Shown here in pieces: positions 29,152 through 41,300 of a stretch of DNA of 64,000 nucleotides. Source of the stretch: Mesostigma viride (taxonomy: Eukaryota; Streptophyta; Mesostigmatophyceae; Mesostigmatales; Mesostigmataceae); the NCBI GenBank assembly GCA_009746045.1, contig RPFO01000084.1:1010176-1074175 (forward strand), read 5' to 3'. Under the pieces are notes generated by a model. The model had not been told where the DNA came from, searched no databases, and saw only the letters and a list, made by a program, of their open reading frames with translations. How positions within the stretch are numbered: the first letter of the stretch is position 1; each line of letters starts with the position of its first letter. The position numbers were made by a program, and so were the translations under genes.

Positions 29152-32100
29152 TCACGGACAATGACGCATAGCCGGCAGCTGCAGCAGGTGCCAACCCCCC
29201 CCCGAAGCGCCCGATTGGCCAGGCTGCCCTGAGCTGGCCAGGCCCCCTCTCTCTACATCCCCAATCACCCTATCCAACCCCTTGCCACCCTCGTGGGGCG
29301 CCACATCTACCCGTCGGCCTGCATGGGACGCGCCGCCCGCAATCGTGATCGTCATCTTCGGCACACCCTGGCCGTCCCCATCGCCCCCAGGGTAGCCAGG
29401 TGCAAACAGGGGTCGTCGCGACCCGTCCTCGTGCACTGAGTGTCGCCGTGCGACAGTGTTCCCCCCCACCTCCATTGGTCTGCCCTGTTTCCGCTCGCCG
29501 CTGCCTTGTTTCAACTCCACACTGCCTTGTTTCCATGAGGATAACTCGACCACCACCGCGGCATCTCCAGGGCCCAAGCTGCGGGTTGGGCGCAGGGTGC
29601 TTACCGGCGGGCGCAAACCCTGGCTATCAACCTGGTCGAACGACCTTCGCGGCGCCGACGCAGCGGGAGGAGCCTCAGGGGCACTGCTACGTATCTCCAC
29701 CACCGCAGGCGCCACACCTTCCGCCACTACCAACCCGGCCGCCCTTGTCGGCACTGCCCGCGCATTTGTGTCCGTCATGCGTGCGTGGCTGTCTGTACCA
29801 TCCGGGTCGTCGCCTTCCTCCACTCGCCGGTGGTTCACCTGCGCGGAGCCTAGAACGGTCGCACCCTGCAACGCGGCCCGCGCTCGAACCTCCCTCTCCA
29901 TAGAAGGTGCATGTCTCCCCCCGCCTCCCTGGGCAGCTGCCGCCAGCCCCGCATCCTCCAGGGCGCGCAAGCGGTTGCTGGATGCCGCCATGGGCTCCAC
30001 CAAGCCCACACGCGCCAAGTCCCCCACCCCCTCGCGGTCGCGGGAGGACACCTGGCTGTCTCGTGAGGGCTCCGTGGGCTCCCCTCCAGACGGTTGCGCG
30101 GCAACCAGTACACCCGAAGGGATGGGAACATGGCCATCGCGGCCGCCCATGCCGGCCGAATGAATCGCGTTACCATTGGCTTGGGCCCCGGATGCGCCAC
30201 TGGTCCTCTTGTCTTCCCTGCGTGAATCTGTTGGGGGAAACAGGTTCTTGGAATCGGTACCCTGGACGCTATCAACACCACTTGCGGCGCCTGTACTAGA
30301 CTCTCTGGGATCCGAGGCAGCGGGACCGGCCACCTCCCTCCCACTTCCCGCACTAGGTAGAACAACGCCACTGCCACCAGCGCTGAGCCGCGCGTCAAGT
30401 CCTGGCGGCCCGAACACAGTGCCAGCACGCTCCATGGGCATTGCTTGTCCATGCACTACTTGGGTGTGGTTGCTGCTGGGAGGCAGCCTGGGCGTGCGGT
30501 CAGCCAAAGCACCAAATGCGCTCACAGAGTGTCTTCTGCCACCATGGGGCAACTGGCTGCTGTCTTTGACCAACGCCTTGTCGCCGTTCATCAACTGGGT
30601 GCTGGCGTTCGCACGAACATCCTTTCCTTCTTGCCCACTCGTGGGGACCTCCACCCCTCCGTGCCCACCCGCTCTGCCACTGTTAAAACCCATCCGGCCT
30701 TTATTAAAGCCCATGTGGCTACCTGTTGTAATGTCGTGGGCGCCGTTGCCGGCGCACACGGGGCATTCGGCCTGCGCTTGGCAGACGGCGGTCGGGCACC
30801 AGGGTGCTGCCGTGTTCTCCTCCTTCCTCACCATGGAGAGGAGGCGCAGGGTGAGCCGCGCGAGCGACTCCCTGTTTCGTTTGGTGTAAGGTTAAGGGGT
30901 GAGGCCAAGGCGGGAGCAGAGCGAGGGCATGGGACGTGGGCGCAAGGGCACGCGAAGGGGAGGCCATGAGCCACACATTGACAGGTCGTCAAGGCTGAGT
31001 AGTCAGCAGGCGACGACAGACAGGCCTGTGCTGTACGCGCCGAAAAGCCGCGTGCGCGTGCGTGGTGGTGCGTGAAGTCATACCCTTCGCTCTCAGGGGT
31101 CTCAAAATGGTGGTGATAAGATATCTTGGGTACGAGCTGGTTGAACGTATTACAGGAAGCAGGAAAGAAGGGAAAAGGTAGCAAGCAATAGAGGCGGTGC
31201 ACCAAGCACTGCTTGGAATGACGAGATGTGGATGTGCCATGCGTCTCAATGCCTACCTAGTGTTGTAATTTTTAACGTAGGTTTCATCTCAAACAAACGC
31301 AGGAAATCTTTACAAGCAAAAAGGGTATGTTGGCGTAGCTAAGAAGTTCAAGGCATGCATTCACCAAGCCCCCTATCATACACCCAACCAAATCCCCCAT
31401 TTCAGCACCAGGAGGAAAATGTCCTTCGACATGCCGAGAAAGCGGTGTAAGTGCAGAGCATTGCTGATGTCAGCCTGTCGATGCCAGTTCGCGACAAAGT
31501 GACCGATGGCCCCCCCAACTCGGTGCACGCAGTAGCCTACAAGAGGACCACGGTCCCAGGCAGGTCACCCACCAGCACAGCTCATGACCAGCTGCGCCCT
31601 CCACCACGGCGGAGGCAACAAACATGCGCCTCCCCACGCTCCCTCTACGACATACCTGGTAAGAATCGTGCTCCTACACAACACAGTACAGAATCGTGCT
31701 CCTACACAACATAGTGCAGAATCGTGCTCCAATACAACATACCTAGTACAGAATCCTGCACCGAAAATTGCTACAATGCCATGGCATGGCCCTTGTCACT
31801 GCCGGCCTCCCATACACTGGCCTGCATGTACTGGCTGCCCGCCTATTCACACCCCCTCGGTCTGCTCCTAGAAGCACTCACACTGCAAAAAATGGTAGTA
31901 CAGGTACACATACAGTCGGCATTCCAGTGGGCAGGCATGTGCGCTGCACAACAGGGTGGCCAAGTCCATACCAGTCGCCCTGCTGCACCAGCATGGTGCC
32001 GGCCAGGGTGTCGGCGTAAGAGCCGCTGGCACCCGCCACATTGGCCAGGTGCTGGCGGTCGTGTTGTCGTTGGCTGGAGCTGCTGGCATCCCTGCACGAC

Positions 32101-35100
32101 GCCTCCAGCAGTGAGTGAAGAAGCTGCGACACGGGCAAGGGGAACCGTCACGAGTGGCACCCCGGTTGAATGGGTGGCATCCGAGTTGGAAATAATGTTT
32201 CGGATCCAGAGGGCAGGAAAGGGACCTAGGGATGTACTGAGCATGGTTGGTGGGGGGTGTCGACAGCGTGCATCCATTCAATAGCTTTGCAGGCCAATAG
32301 GGCACGTACCAAACGGTGCCAGATTCAGAGAAGCGATAAAAAAGAAGAATTAGTTACTACATACAAGGGAAAGTAGTGCCACTTTTAAAGCAAGCGCCAC
32401 AGAGGAATATGCCCCCCGAATATTGTGGCCAATGCTGCAGCAAGGGCATGTAATGATGGCGGCGTGAATGTCACTTATGTAATAAGATATTCAAAAGGAG
32501 AGATGTCTACCCAAACTCCAACTAGAGCGACCAATCAACCATCAACAAACAGCAAGCCAACGTGCCTTGGGTGATGTCTGGCATGCTTTGTCGACCGCTT
32601 CCCAGCCACCTTCAGTCCCACCGCGCAGCCCCCGATCCGTGCCCATGTCCGCGTGCGTGCCCATGTCCGCACCATGTCCCTCCCTGCGGCCATGATGGTC
32701 TCCTACCCGCGATAACTCCCGCCCGTGGCTGCTGCCACCATCCCAACCCCTCCTGTCCTCCAGCCCACCCATTGCGTCCTCATCCAGAACCCTCTGCGCA
32801 TCTTCAGGCGTGCCTAGCCTCTCAAAACGATTCGATGGCGGCAAAACCTCCCGCTGCCCCTCGCCATTCCCTCTCCTCCCCCCACTGTCGTCACCACGGG
32901 GTTCCTCACGCCCCTCTTCCCCTTGCGCCAGCCAACGCGGCCGGTGTGGGATGGCCTGCGCCGGGTCCGACCAAGCTGTCGGAGTCCCCCGTTGCGATGG
33001 GTACCTAAGCCTCCTGGCATCGGCATCCCTCGCATCCTCAACATGGCTACCCAGCGGCTCCATCACGTCCCTCTTGCCTCTCCCTCGGTACCCCCTTCCA
33101 TCCCCCTCGCTGCCATCCCCGCGTTCTATCCTTTCCCCGCCACCCCACCGATGAGGGCTCCCCCCATGACCCTCGACACTCCTCCCCGCCTCCCCACCGG
33201 CGGCCACATAGATGGCCTCCCCTCCATCGTGTACATCCCTCCCCTGCGCACCCTCATCACCCACACGGCCGCTGGCGTCCACTCCACGCCCGGCACCTGG
33301 CACGCTCCTAACCTGCCCATCAGCACCCGTAGCAACTTGACCCCCCTCCTCCCATGAACCTCTCCGCTGCCGGTCCAAACTGCCCACCGGATGGCGACTC
33401 CATTCCCCATACTCTACGCGCGCGGGGCCGCGCACAACATCCTCAGGGTGCGCCCCCTGATCCCCCAACCATAGGCCTCGGTAGCCATCCGGACCGCCGC
33501 CGCTGTACGCACCCTCCTCCCAGCCAGGGACCCTGGCGCCGGACCCCGCGGGCTCCCCCTGCTGGCCCTGGGGCCAAACATGGCGATCGCCCTCCCGCTC
33601 GCCCTCACCATCCCGCAAAACCTCACCGTCTCGCTCGCCATGGCCCTCCCACTCGCTCGTGCTCCTGTGCTCGCGGTGGTTGCCACGGTCGTATTCAGGC
33701 CCGGCATCATAGGGAGGGCGGGGATTGGGGTCCTCCCGTGCGGCAGCCTCCCGCGACTGGCCAGGCACCCCCCACTGATCTACACATTGTGCCGAGGCAC
33801 GGGACTCGACCGATGGCCGCGCGGCAGGGGCATCTGTTTCCCGTACCGCCACGTCATCGTTTGCCTGGGTGGGCTGCACGCTTCTGTGTCCGGATGCCTC
33901 ACCCGTGCCGCTGCCGTCACGATGGCCCGCAACAATGGAAAACTGGCCTGCGCTTCTGTACGGCACACCTGCACCACTGCCGTCCTGCTGGCCTGCAAAA
34001 TGTGGCTCATCGTGGTCGTCATGGCCGCGGTAGAACGGTCTAGCCGCCCCTGAAGAGCCAGCACGCGGTGCGAGACTGGCACGCTCCTCCCTGACCGCCC
34101 CCATGTCATGCCCATCGGCGACCTCCACTCCATTCGACAGCGCCCTCCGCGCGTCAACCCCCTCCCCGTTACTCTTGTGCACAGTGACCCCCTGGCCCCG
34201 CCCCTGCCAGCCATTCGCGTCCAACCGGCGACCTGCGCCGCGGATGCTGTCAAGGATGCTGTCCAATGCCGCTGGGCCGCCCCGCTCCTCCCCAGGTCCC
34301 CCCCCCCTAGCAGCCGCAGGAGCGGCCGCCGCGGCATCTTCGGATGAGACTCTCGGGTCCCATGTGCCCCGATCACGAAACACATCCGCATGAGCCCCAG
34401 TGGTCTGGATGCTGCCAACCGCCACACCATCCCATGCCTCCCCCCTCTGGAGCCGCGATGCAGAGGGTGGCGGGGGGGGCCGCGTGGATGCCACCCCTTG
34501 CACCCCTTGCCATGGGCCAGCCTCCCCCCTGCCATCGGAGTATGGAACGGCAGAGGCTGCATGAAACGCCGAGCGCGGACGATGGGATGGCGAGTATGGG
34601 GTCGAGAAACTAGCTGCTGTCGGCTGCTCAGGATACCCCCGATAGTCACTACCAACATCCGTCCCATTGCCGGCATCCCTCCCACTGCCAACATCCCGTT
34701 GCGCTGACTCCCCTTCCCCTAGCGACGACTCGTAACCCCCTCTCCGTGCGCCAGCAGAAGCGGCAACCCCATCTCGGCCGCTCGGCGGATACCCCAACGC
34801 GGCGCGGCGGGGCGACGCGCGGCCGTTGGCGGCAACACTGACACCTGGCACCCTCGCGAACGCAGGGGCCAAGGTGCTGCCCCGCAGGGGGATAGCGTCC
34901 AACTCGCTTCCTCTTCCTCGCACGGTGGCCGCGTTGGGTTCACTGCCCCGCGTGCCGGCGGGGGCGCGGACCCGCATCGCCGCAGGATCGAGCGTGATTG
35001 TGTCCACCACGAACGTGCGCGGGCTGTGCAGCGTGCCGACTGTAAAGTCGCGGTGCCGAGCCAGCCCGCCCACCTCCCTATTTGTCCTCTGCCCAAGACC

Positions 35101-36691
35101 AACCGCCCCCGCCCCCCGGTCACTGCCCCCCCCCCGCAGTTGCACTTGCCCCCCCCCCCCGTGGTGTCCACCGGCCCTCGTACCCAGCGGACACGGTGAA
35201 ATCGTGAACCGTGCGGAATTCATTCACGTCAAACCCTCGGTGGCCCGATGCCCCAACGGGTATGCTGGCCGCCGCGTGGTCCAGCCAACGTGAGCTGACT
35301 GCGGGCCAGGGGCCATGCCCGATGTCATCATCCCACAGGGACGCTGGCGCCATGGGCCCCCCATTTCCCTGCGGAGCCCTGCTACCCTGGCCGGTGTTCG
35401 AGGCGGCGGATGCGTCCGCACTGGAGTTTATGCCCGCTGCGGTGCCCATGCGGGGGGGCGGCCGTTCCCGTCCGTATGGCACCTCTCGCATGCGAGACTC
35501 ACCCACTGAGGCGGGTTCTGTGTACGCCATCAACTGGGCCTGCGCTGGCTTTGTTGCCCCGTGACCGTGGCTACCGTGGCTCTCGCCGCTGGCGCCCGTG
35601 CGCACGCGCAGGCCTGGAGGCGTGGTGACCTGCTTGGCAGATGGTAGCAGCCGTGGGGTGGCAACCAGGGGTGGCAGCCAAGGGAAACAAGCAGGATGGC
35701 AACCAGGGGTTCCAAGCACGGATGCAACTTATGACGATGTGCGGTCAAGTTCTGCACAGGACTGCGCCGCGATAATATCTTAAGATTAAAAAGAAAGTGA
35801 CAGCTTAAGGGTTACACAGCACTTGTCTTCACAAAAATCATGACGTGTTTCATACATTTTTGTAAAGCCAACTGCCAAATGCCCATGCACGCCAGGATTG
35901 AATTTAATGGTGACACTGGCAGTGACGGGGATAATGGAGGATGATAATGACACGGTGATGAGGACGCAAGCACGGTTGCAAGGATGGAATACTAGTATAT
36001 ATTTATTGATAATGAAAAATTACAGAGGTGAGATCGGCATGCAACATAAGGACAGCCCCGAAAAGAGGAAGGACACTAAAGATCACTGGCATGCAAGGAT
36101 CAAGCCGACACAACGAACAAAACTACAACACCGCACGGAATGTATTTAGTAGTACGAGCTCCTCTGTTACAAAACAAGAGCTACCACCCCCCGGGATCAT
36201 GGCAGGATACAACCTACTACTACACACCCAGTAGCCACTGATAGCAGCATGGTTGTTAACAGCTGGGTTGATAATGCCATCGTTGATACCAGCAATCCAG
36301 CATCGCTTGTGGTGGCAGCAAATGGCTAAAGCAAGTAAACACTCACCAAATCCCACGACTCGCTGCCGTCGTGCTGGCCATTTCTGGCAGCCGCCACGCC
36401 GCTCCTCCGTTGGAAGCCATCCGGACCACCCTGGTCCTTCTCCAGGCCCCCTTCTTGATCCTCACTCGCCCGCCTGCTACCACTTCTGTTGTCACTACTA
36501 CTCGTCACTCCCTTCCCTAGCGCTCGTTCGCTGCCCGCCGCACCCCTCATGTCCCGCTCCGCATGCGCGCCAGTAAGGGCCAGTCGGTCGAGCGAAACGC
36601 GGGGGGGTAGGCCAGATGGCACGCCTTCCGTGTGCCAGGTGTTCTCAGGGGAGATGGCGAGGGAATCGTCTGCCAGATGCAGGGAAGCCAT
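29152..36691 (-). CDS. Large disordered protein, multi-exon, function unknown
   Basis: Exons on the minus strand: 36691-36347 (ATG 36691, donor GTGAGT), 35629 to about 32550, 32123-31972, and 30871-29152 (stop). Joins 1-2 and 3-4 match phase exactly; the donor of exon 2 is not resolved. The protein would be about 1750 residues. The N-terminus (MASLHLADDSLAISPENTW) and the segment around LLHSLLEASC, GDWESLARLTLRLLSMVRKE and WCPTAVCQAQAECPVC look like folded islands, the last perhaps a small zinc site. The rest is rich in Gly, Arg, Asp, Ser and Glu with little secondary structure. Frame changes within exon 2 at a C/G homopolymer at about 35147-35160, most simply an indel error. I do not recognise the family. 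It diverges from the DUF647 gene across 1.7 kb. Confidence 0.65.
31668..31755. repeat. Short tandem repeat in an intron
   Basis: Three to four copies of about 29 bp around CAGAATCGTGCTCCTACACA within the third intron of the large minus-strand gene. Confidence 0.85.
35990..36085 (+). repeat. Dispersed TTACGGA-family repeat in intron 1
   Basis: GAAAAATTACAGAGGTGAGAT then CGGCATGCAAC and GCCCCGAAAAGAGGAAG match the family at 18425-18700, in antisense orientation to the gene. Confidence 0.65.
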
Positions 36692-38359
36692 GCAACGCAG
36701 GTGGGCCTTGGGCCATGCTCATGAACTAGGGCATGAGGGAGGCGAGAAAATTAAAACCTGGGGCCACTCCTCTCATAAAAATTCAGACTATGGATGCGTG
36801 ACAAGCCAAACCATGCAAGTATTTCTCTTTTCTCTTCCCCCCCTCGCCCCCCTCCCACAAAACAAGTGTACCATGCCATAACTAAAGAACCATTATCTTA
36901 GTAAATCATGCTGTTGTTCACGACAAACTGACTGTCTTGTGTGACCGTGCAAACGCGCATGTACCTGCCACGTAATATCATAGAGCAGCCACGCAATCTT
37001 CGGAATTACCATCGGTTGCAGTACATGAAACGGCAGGAGTGGCACTAAGGCACACCGCACAACGGAAATTGTTGCGGAAACTACCGGTGTTGCGAAGCAT
37101 TTATGGCGTGTTCGAGACAAAAAAACGGAGGTGCTTTTCTTTTGTGAAAAGGCCCTTACTAGTCGAACACTGCTTAGCCGGTGCAATTCCTGCTATTACT
37201 AACTCACTAAAATTGGAACAATCCGGCCTAGCTGTCACGATGTTCGACTTTCAGTGCAGAAAGACGGAATAGCTGAAGGGCGCGATGAATGGACAGGCGA
37301 CCTACCTCGAAGCCAGACAGGGCATCTCGGAGACGGTCTTGACATTCTCTGTGTAATCAGTAAATGCCCGAGCACGCCAGTGAGCTCCACTGCAGACTGC
37401 AACAGGCGATAACTACGGAGGCAACTCAACGTAAGCAGCTAGTCCTCTGGGCTGGAAAGCACAATTCCAGCTCAAGGCTAAGAACAGCGAATTCATCTGT
37501 ATACGAAACCAAGGTGCTTCGCACCCGTCAGGCCTCTGCAGGGTGCTACGTCCAATAGTGCACCATACTCAACGGCTGCGCTCCGCGGCCTAATGCAAGG
37601 GCACTACAGTAATGGCCACGTAAAATTGTTTAAAGTGTCTCCACGGCCTCGCGGACAGGACGGATGGAAGATGATGGATTAATAAATAACAGGTTTTCTG
37701 CTTCCCCGGCCCCGATGCCGGAAATCAGGCCATGCTTGTCTTACGTTTCATCGTTCCGGAAGTTCCGTTGGAACCAAACTTTTCTCCTTGCGACGTTGCC
37801 ACTTTCAACTTACAGGGCGTCCTGACGTCCTGTACGAATGAAAGGCACAGAATCCCCGTCCTGATTCTTGCGTGCGAGGGTTTGCAGCCAGTCAGTTGTC
37901 AGTTGGATGACTTGGATCCCAAGTTCCCAACCTGGAGTGATTGCAGGCTGCCAAGTTGTGCTGCCAGCTTGGGATATCCTTAGTATCCAAGTACAAGTAC
38001 ATTATGGCAACTTGGTTTGGCACCATTGTCAGCAACTCAGCGAAGTCGCTGCCCAAGTGCCCATGTGCGGGCAGTGCGGCGTGCGCAACAACGACAACTT
38101 CCTGGTCGCGACAGTAGTAGCTACCGGTGCATACCTACTCAATTGCCATGTGGGATTAGCGGTGCATTGCAAGAATAGGAAGCACTCCAACATCCGGGGA
38201 CACCAACCTGCACCAAGCCACCAACCATGTTTGTTGTTGGCTTTCACGGCTTGTTATACTACGTCCGCTACCACGGCTTCGAGTTTGATTTTTCAAGGGA
38301 AGGGCATACCGTAAACAGGCGGGCTCGGAAGAGCTCGTGAAGTGGTAAAGTGATATGCC
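36692..38359. promoter_or_regulatory. Intergenic region between two divergent genes
   Basis: No convincing coding frame, transposon end or RNA gene. Because the flanking genes start at 36691 (-) and 38360 (+), both promoters should lie here. I see no clear TATA box at the expected distance for either. Confidence 0.5.
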
Positions 38360-41300
38360 ATGGCGTCTTCGTTGTGTCTCTCTTCAATAGATGCACGTGT
38401 TGATGTTGGTCTGATAACCCCTTTTTTGGCCAAGACAGACCATTTTTGTAAATTTACCCGATGCAAAAGTACCGTTTATCGACAGGCCAAGCGTCAGGTA
38501 TATTGCCGGGCAGGAAATTTGTCAGCAAGCGGCAATGATAAGCCGGCGGATAAAGATTCCAAGGATGATCGCAGTGGAAAGAAGGGGATCTTGCAGAAAC
38601 ACAACATACTATGCCTCAGCGAGCCTGTTATAGCAACGGAACGTCGTGGGGCGCACGGCCATCGAGCGTATGTGGTCGGGGAGTCCGGAGGTCAGTGAAT
38701 TCTGTCAGCCTTAATGTTGGGAAAACAACCAATAAGAACCGCAGCCAAGGAGAAGTCCATCGCAGCGAGTAGGGTGTTCTTCTGTCACTGCCCACGCGGC
38801 ATTGCTGGGTCGTAAGCGTCTTTTTCAACTTTAGAAACGGTCCTTTATTAATGGAAATAGAAACGGAAAAATGCTGCCCGCATTTTTGCGGGCAGCTTTT
38901 GTAATGTCTTTATTTGGAGAGGGATCCAAAGTTGCAGTTTTGATTATTGGAACGTGGTCTTCCGCTAGGAAGGATGCCAGGTAGGCCAATAAGAAGAGAC
39001 GACAATTAGTGCTCACTTTTTCATTTGGGCTAGTCCTGGCGGTAGGTATAAGGGCTGTCCATGCATTTTTGCTTTCAAGACACTTTTTTGCTTAGCAAGA
39101 GTACATTTGACGCAGTGATGGTTGTAGTTAGTTTATGACATCGTAGGTGGAAATATATGGTATTAGTATCCCAGTTGCAGGCAGATATATTTGATTGCCT
39201 CAAGAATGGTAATGTCATCAACTCTGTGAGACAGTTGGCAGTGATGTGATGTCGATGGGACACATTCGAACGACTAGGAACAGTTGCTACGGATGCTGTT
39301 GACTGCCTTGCGCTTGTAAGGGCAGTACCCTGGGAAACCTGGCATTCTAGTTTCTAATGCCAAACGGGGGTATCAGCTGTCTCCAAAAATTCCCTCAATG
39401 TCTATGACATAGGCTGCGGTTGCTCCTTGCGCATCGTGCACCGTCACAGATGTATAACGTCGAGGCAAGCAGCAAACAGTTAGTTAAATGCTGCCGAGCG
39501 CCGGGACGCGAAAACCGCAAAAGTTCAAGTAGCTCCAACATGGATTCGAACTAGGACCTCTGGCAAAGTTCTGAGGCTATATGGGTCTCCTGATCCGTAC
39601 GCCTCCCAAGCTACAGCCCAACTGCGAAAAAACTTATTACCGGAGAGCGGTGCCAGATGTATATCTACATCTTCTGTGCTGCTCCATGATGCCGTGGGCC
39701 TAGTGATAGGAAGGAAAGGGTGCATGGATGCACTGTTACGGGGTATTATCAGAGCTTTGTCATCAGATCAACAGCGTTCTGAAGGCACGTGCTGCTGTTC
39801 CTGGGGTTCAACTTGCGTTGCACGAGGGTGTCACGCAGATTGGCCTTGTTCCACTCAGCTGGAGGGAAGCAGACGATCATGTGGCCTGTGGGATTTGTCA
39901 TGCAAGCATCAATACCGTTTTTGCCTTGGTGAACGAATTCCACAAAACTTCACACGTCCAGCAACGCTCTATCTACTCTAACAGCAGGGTCGCATCAGAA
40001 GGTGCCTGGACGCTTGAGAAGCTCCGTCTTGGTCAAATGCATCCGTGTGGCTTATTCCCTGCCTCGCTTCCGGGGTCTTTCCCTGGCATTCTCCACGACT
40101 TTTGGGGGGGGCTGGACGCCTTGCTCTTTCACTTTTCCTGGGCACCACCCTTGGCACTGCCCCTGGCCCCAGAGCTCAAGCTGGTCAAGAGCATGGAGGT
40201 GCGCAGCCCGCTGGAGCAGCTGACCGACTTCTTCCGTGGCCTGCTGCTGCCGCAGGGCTACTCGTCACTGGGGTCAGACTACTGGCAATTCTCCATCTGG
40301 TGAGCTGCTGCACGTGTCTTTAAGGGAATGGCTCCAGTGACTTGTACTTAAATTCTTCGCACCGGTTGGGCGCGTCTGCTCAGCAAAGTAGAACTAGGCT
40401 TTGGGTAGGCGACTGTAGATTTTGAAACGATATACAGGAGGGGATATTTTAGTGGCCAACGCAGCCTTGCCTTAAATGATCCTGGTTGTCATGCTGGCTG
40501 CCATTCCAAGTGTCCAGCGCACCGGCCACTTTAGCCAAAGCCGAGGCCATATCTTGCACCAAGTAAGACAACTTGCCTTGCAACCAATTCACTGCGTCTA
40601 CCAATTCTAGACACTGATCTCTCCCCCCCCCCCCCCTCCCCCCCGGAGGATGATCGCCCCCCCCTCTGCTGATGAGGATCGTCCCCCCCCCCTGCCCCCC
40701 TGCCCCCTCTCTTCAGGCATGCGCTGCGTAACGTGGTCTCCTCGGCCATGGCGGTGCTTGCCACGCGCTCGCTGCTGCTCGCCGTGGGCGTGGGCGCCTC
40801 GCACGCCGCGGCCGCCTCCGCCACCATCAATTGGGTGCTGAAGGACGGCCTTGGGCGCATCGGGTGCATCATCGCTGTCGCCATCGTCGGCAACCGCTTT
40901 GACAACGAGCCCAAGACATTCTTCTTTGCCGGTGAGGATGCCTAGTTTGCATTGCCCTTTGCCCGGTGGGGCTTGTTTTGCTCATTGAAACCCCCCTCCC
41001 CGCATCAACCACCATATAAAGGCCTGGTATATTCCTGCTGTCCCACGTCTCATCCCACCCCTTGTGGTAACAGCAGGGTCGTACTTTGATTTTGGCCAAC
41101 TTTGCCTTCTCCTTTCCTCGTTTGTCGTGTTGCACATGCCCGCCTCGTAAGTTGCTTCCCTGTTTTGCACATGCTTTCTTTGCCATCCTTGTTACCTGCC
41201 GACCTGGCCCCAGCTCTGAGCTCCCTTTGCTTTTTACGCCCCCTTTCCCCTCCCTCCTCTTCTTCCTCTGCCCCCCTCTGTTTCTCGTAATAACAACAAC

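Noticed and set aside
38873-38896. Bacterial contamination or transfer indicated by a perfect intrinsic-terminator hairpin
   Set aside because: It lies within an intron of a gene whose nine exons fit eukaryotic splicing, and no bacterial genes are nearby.
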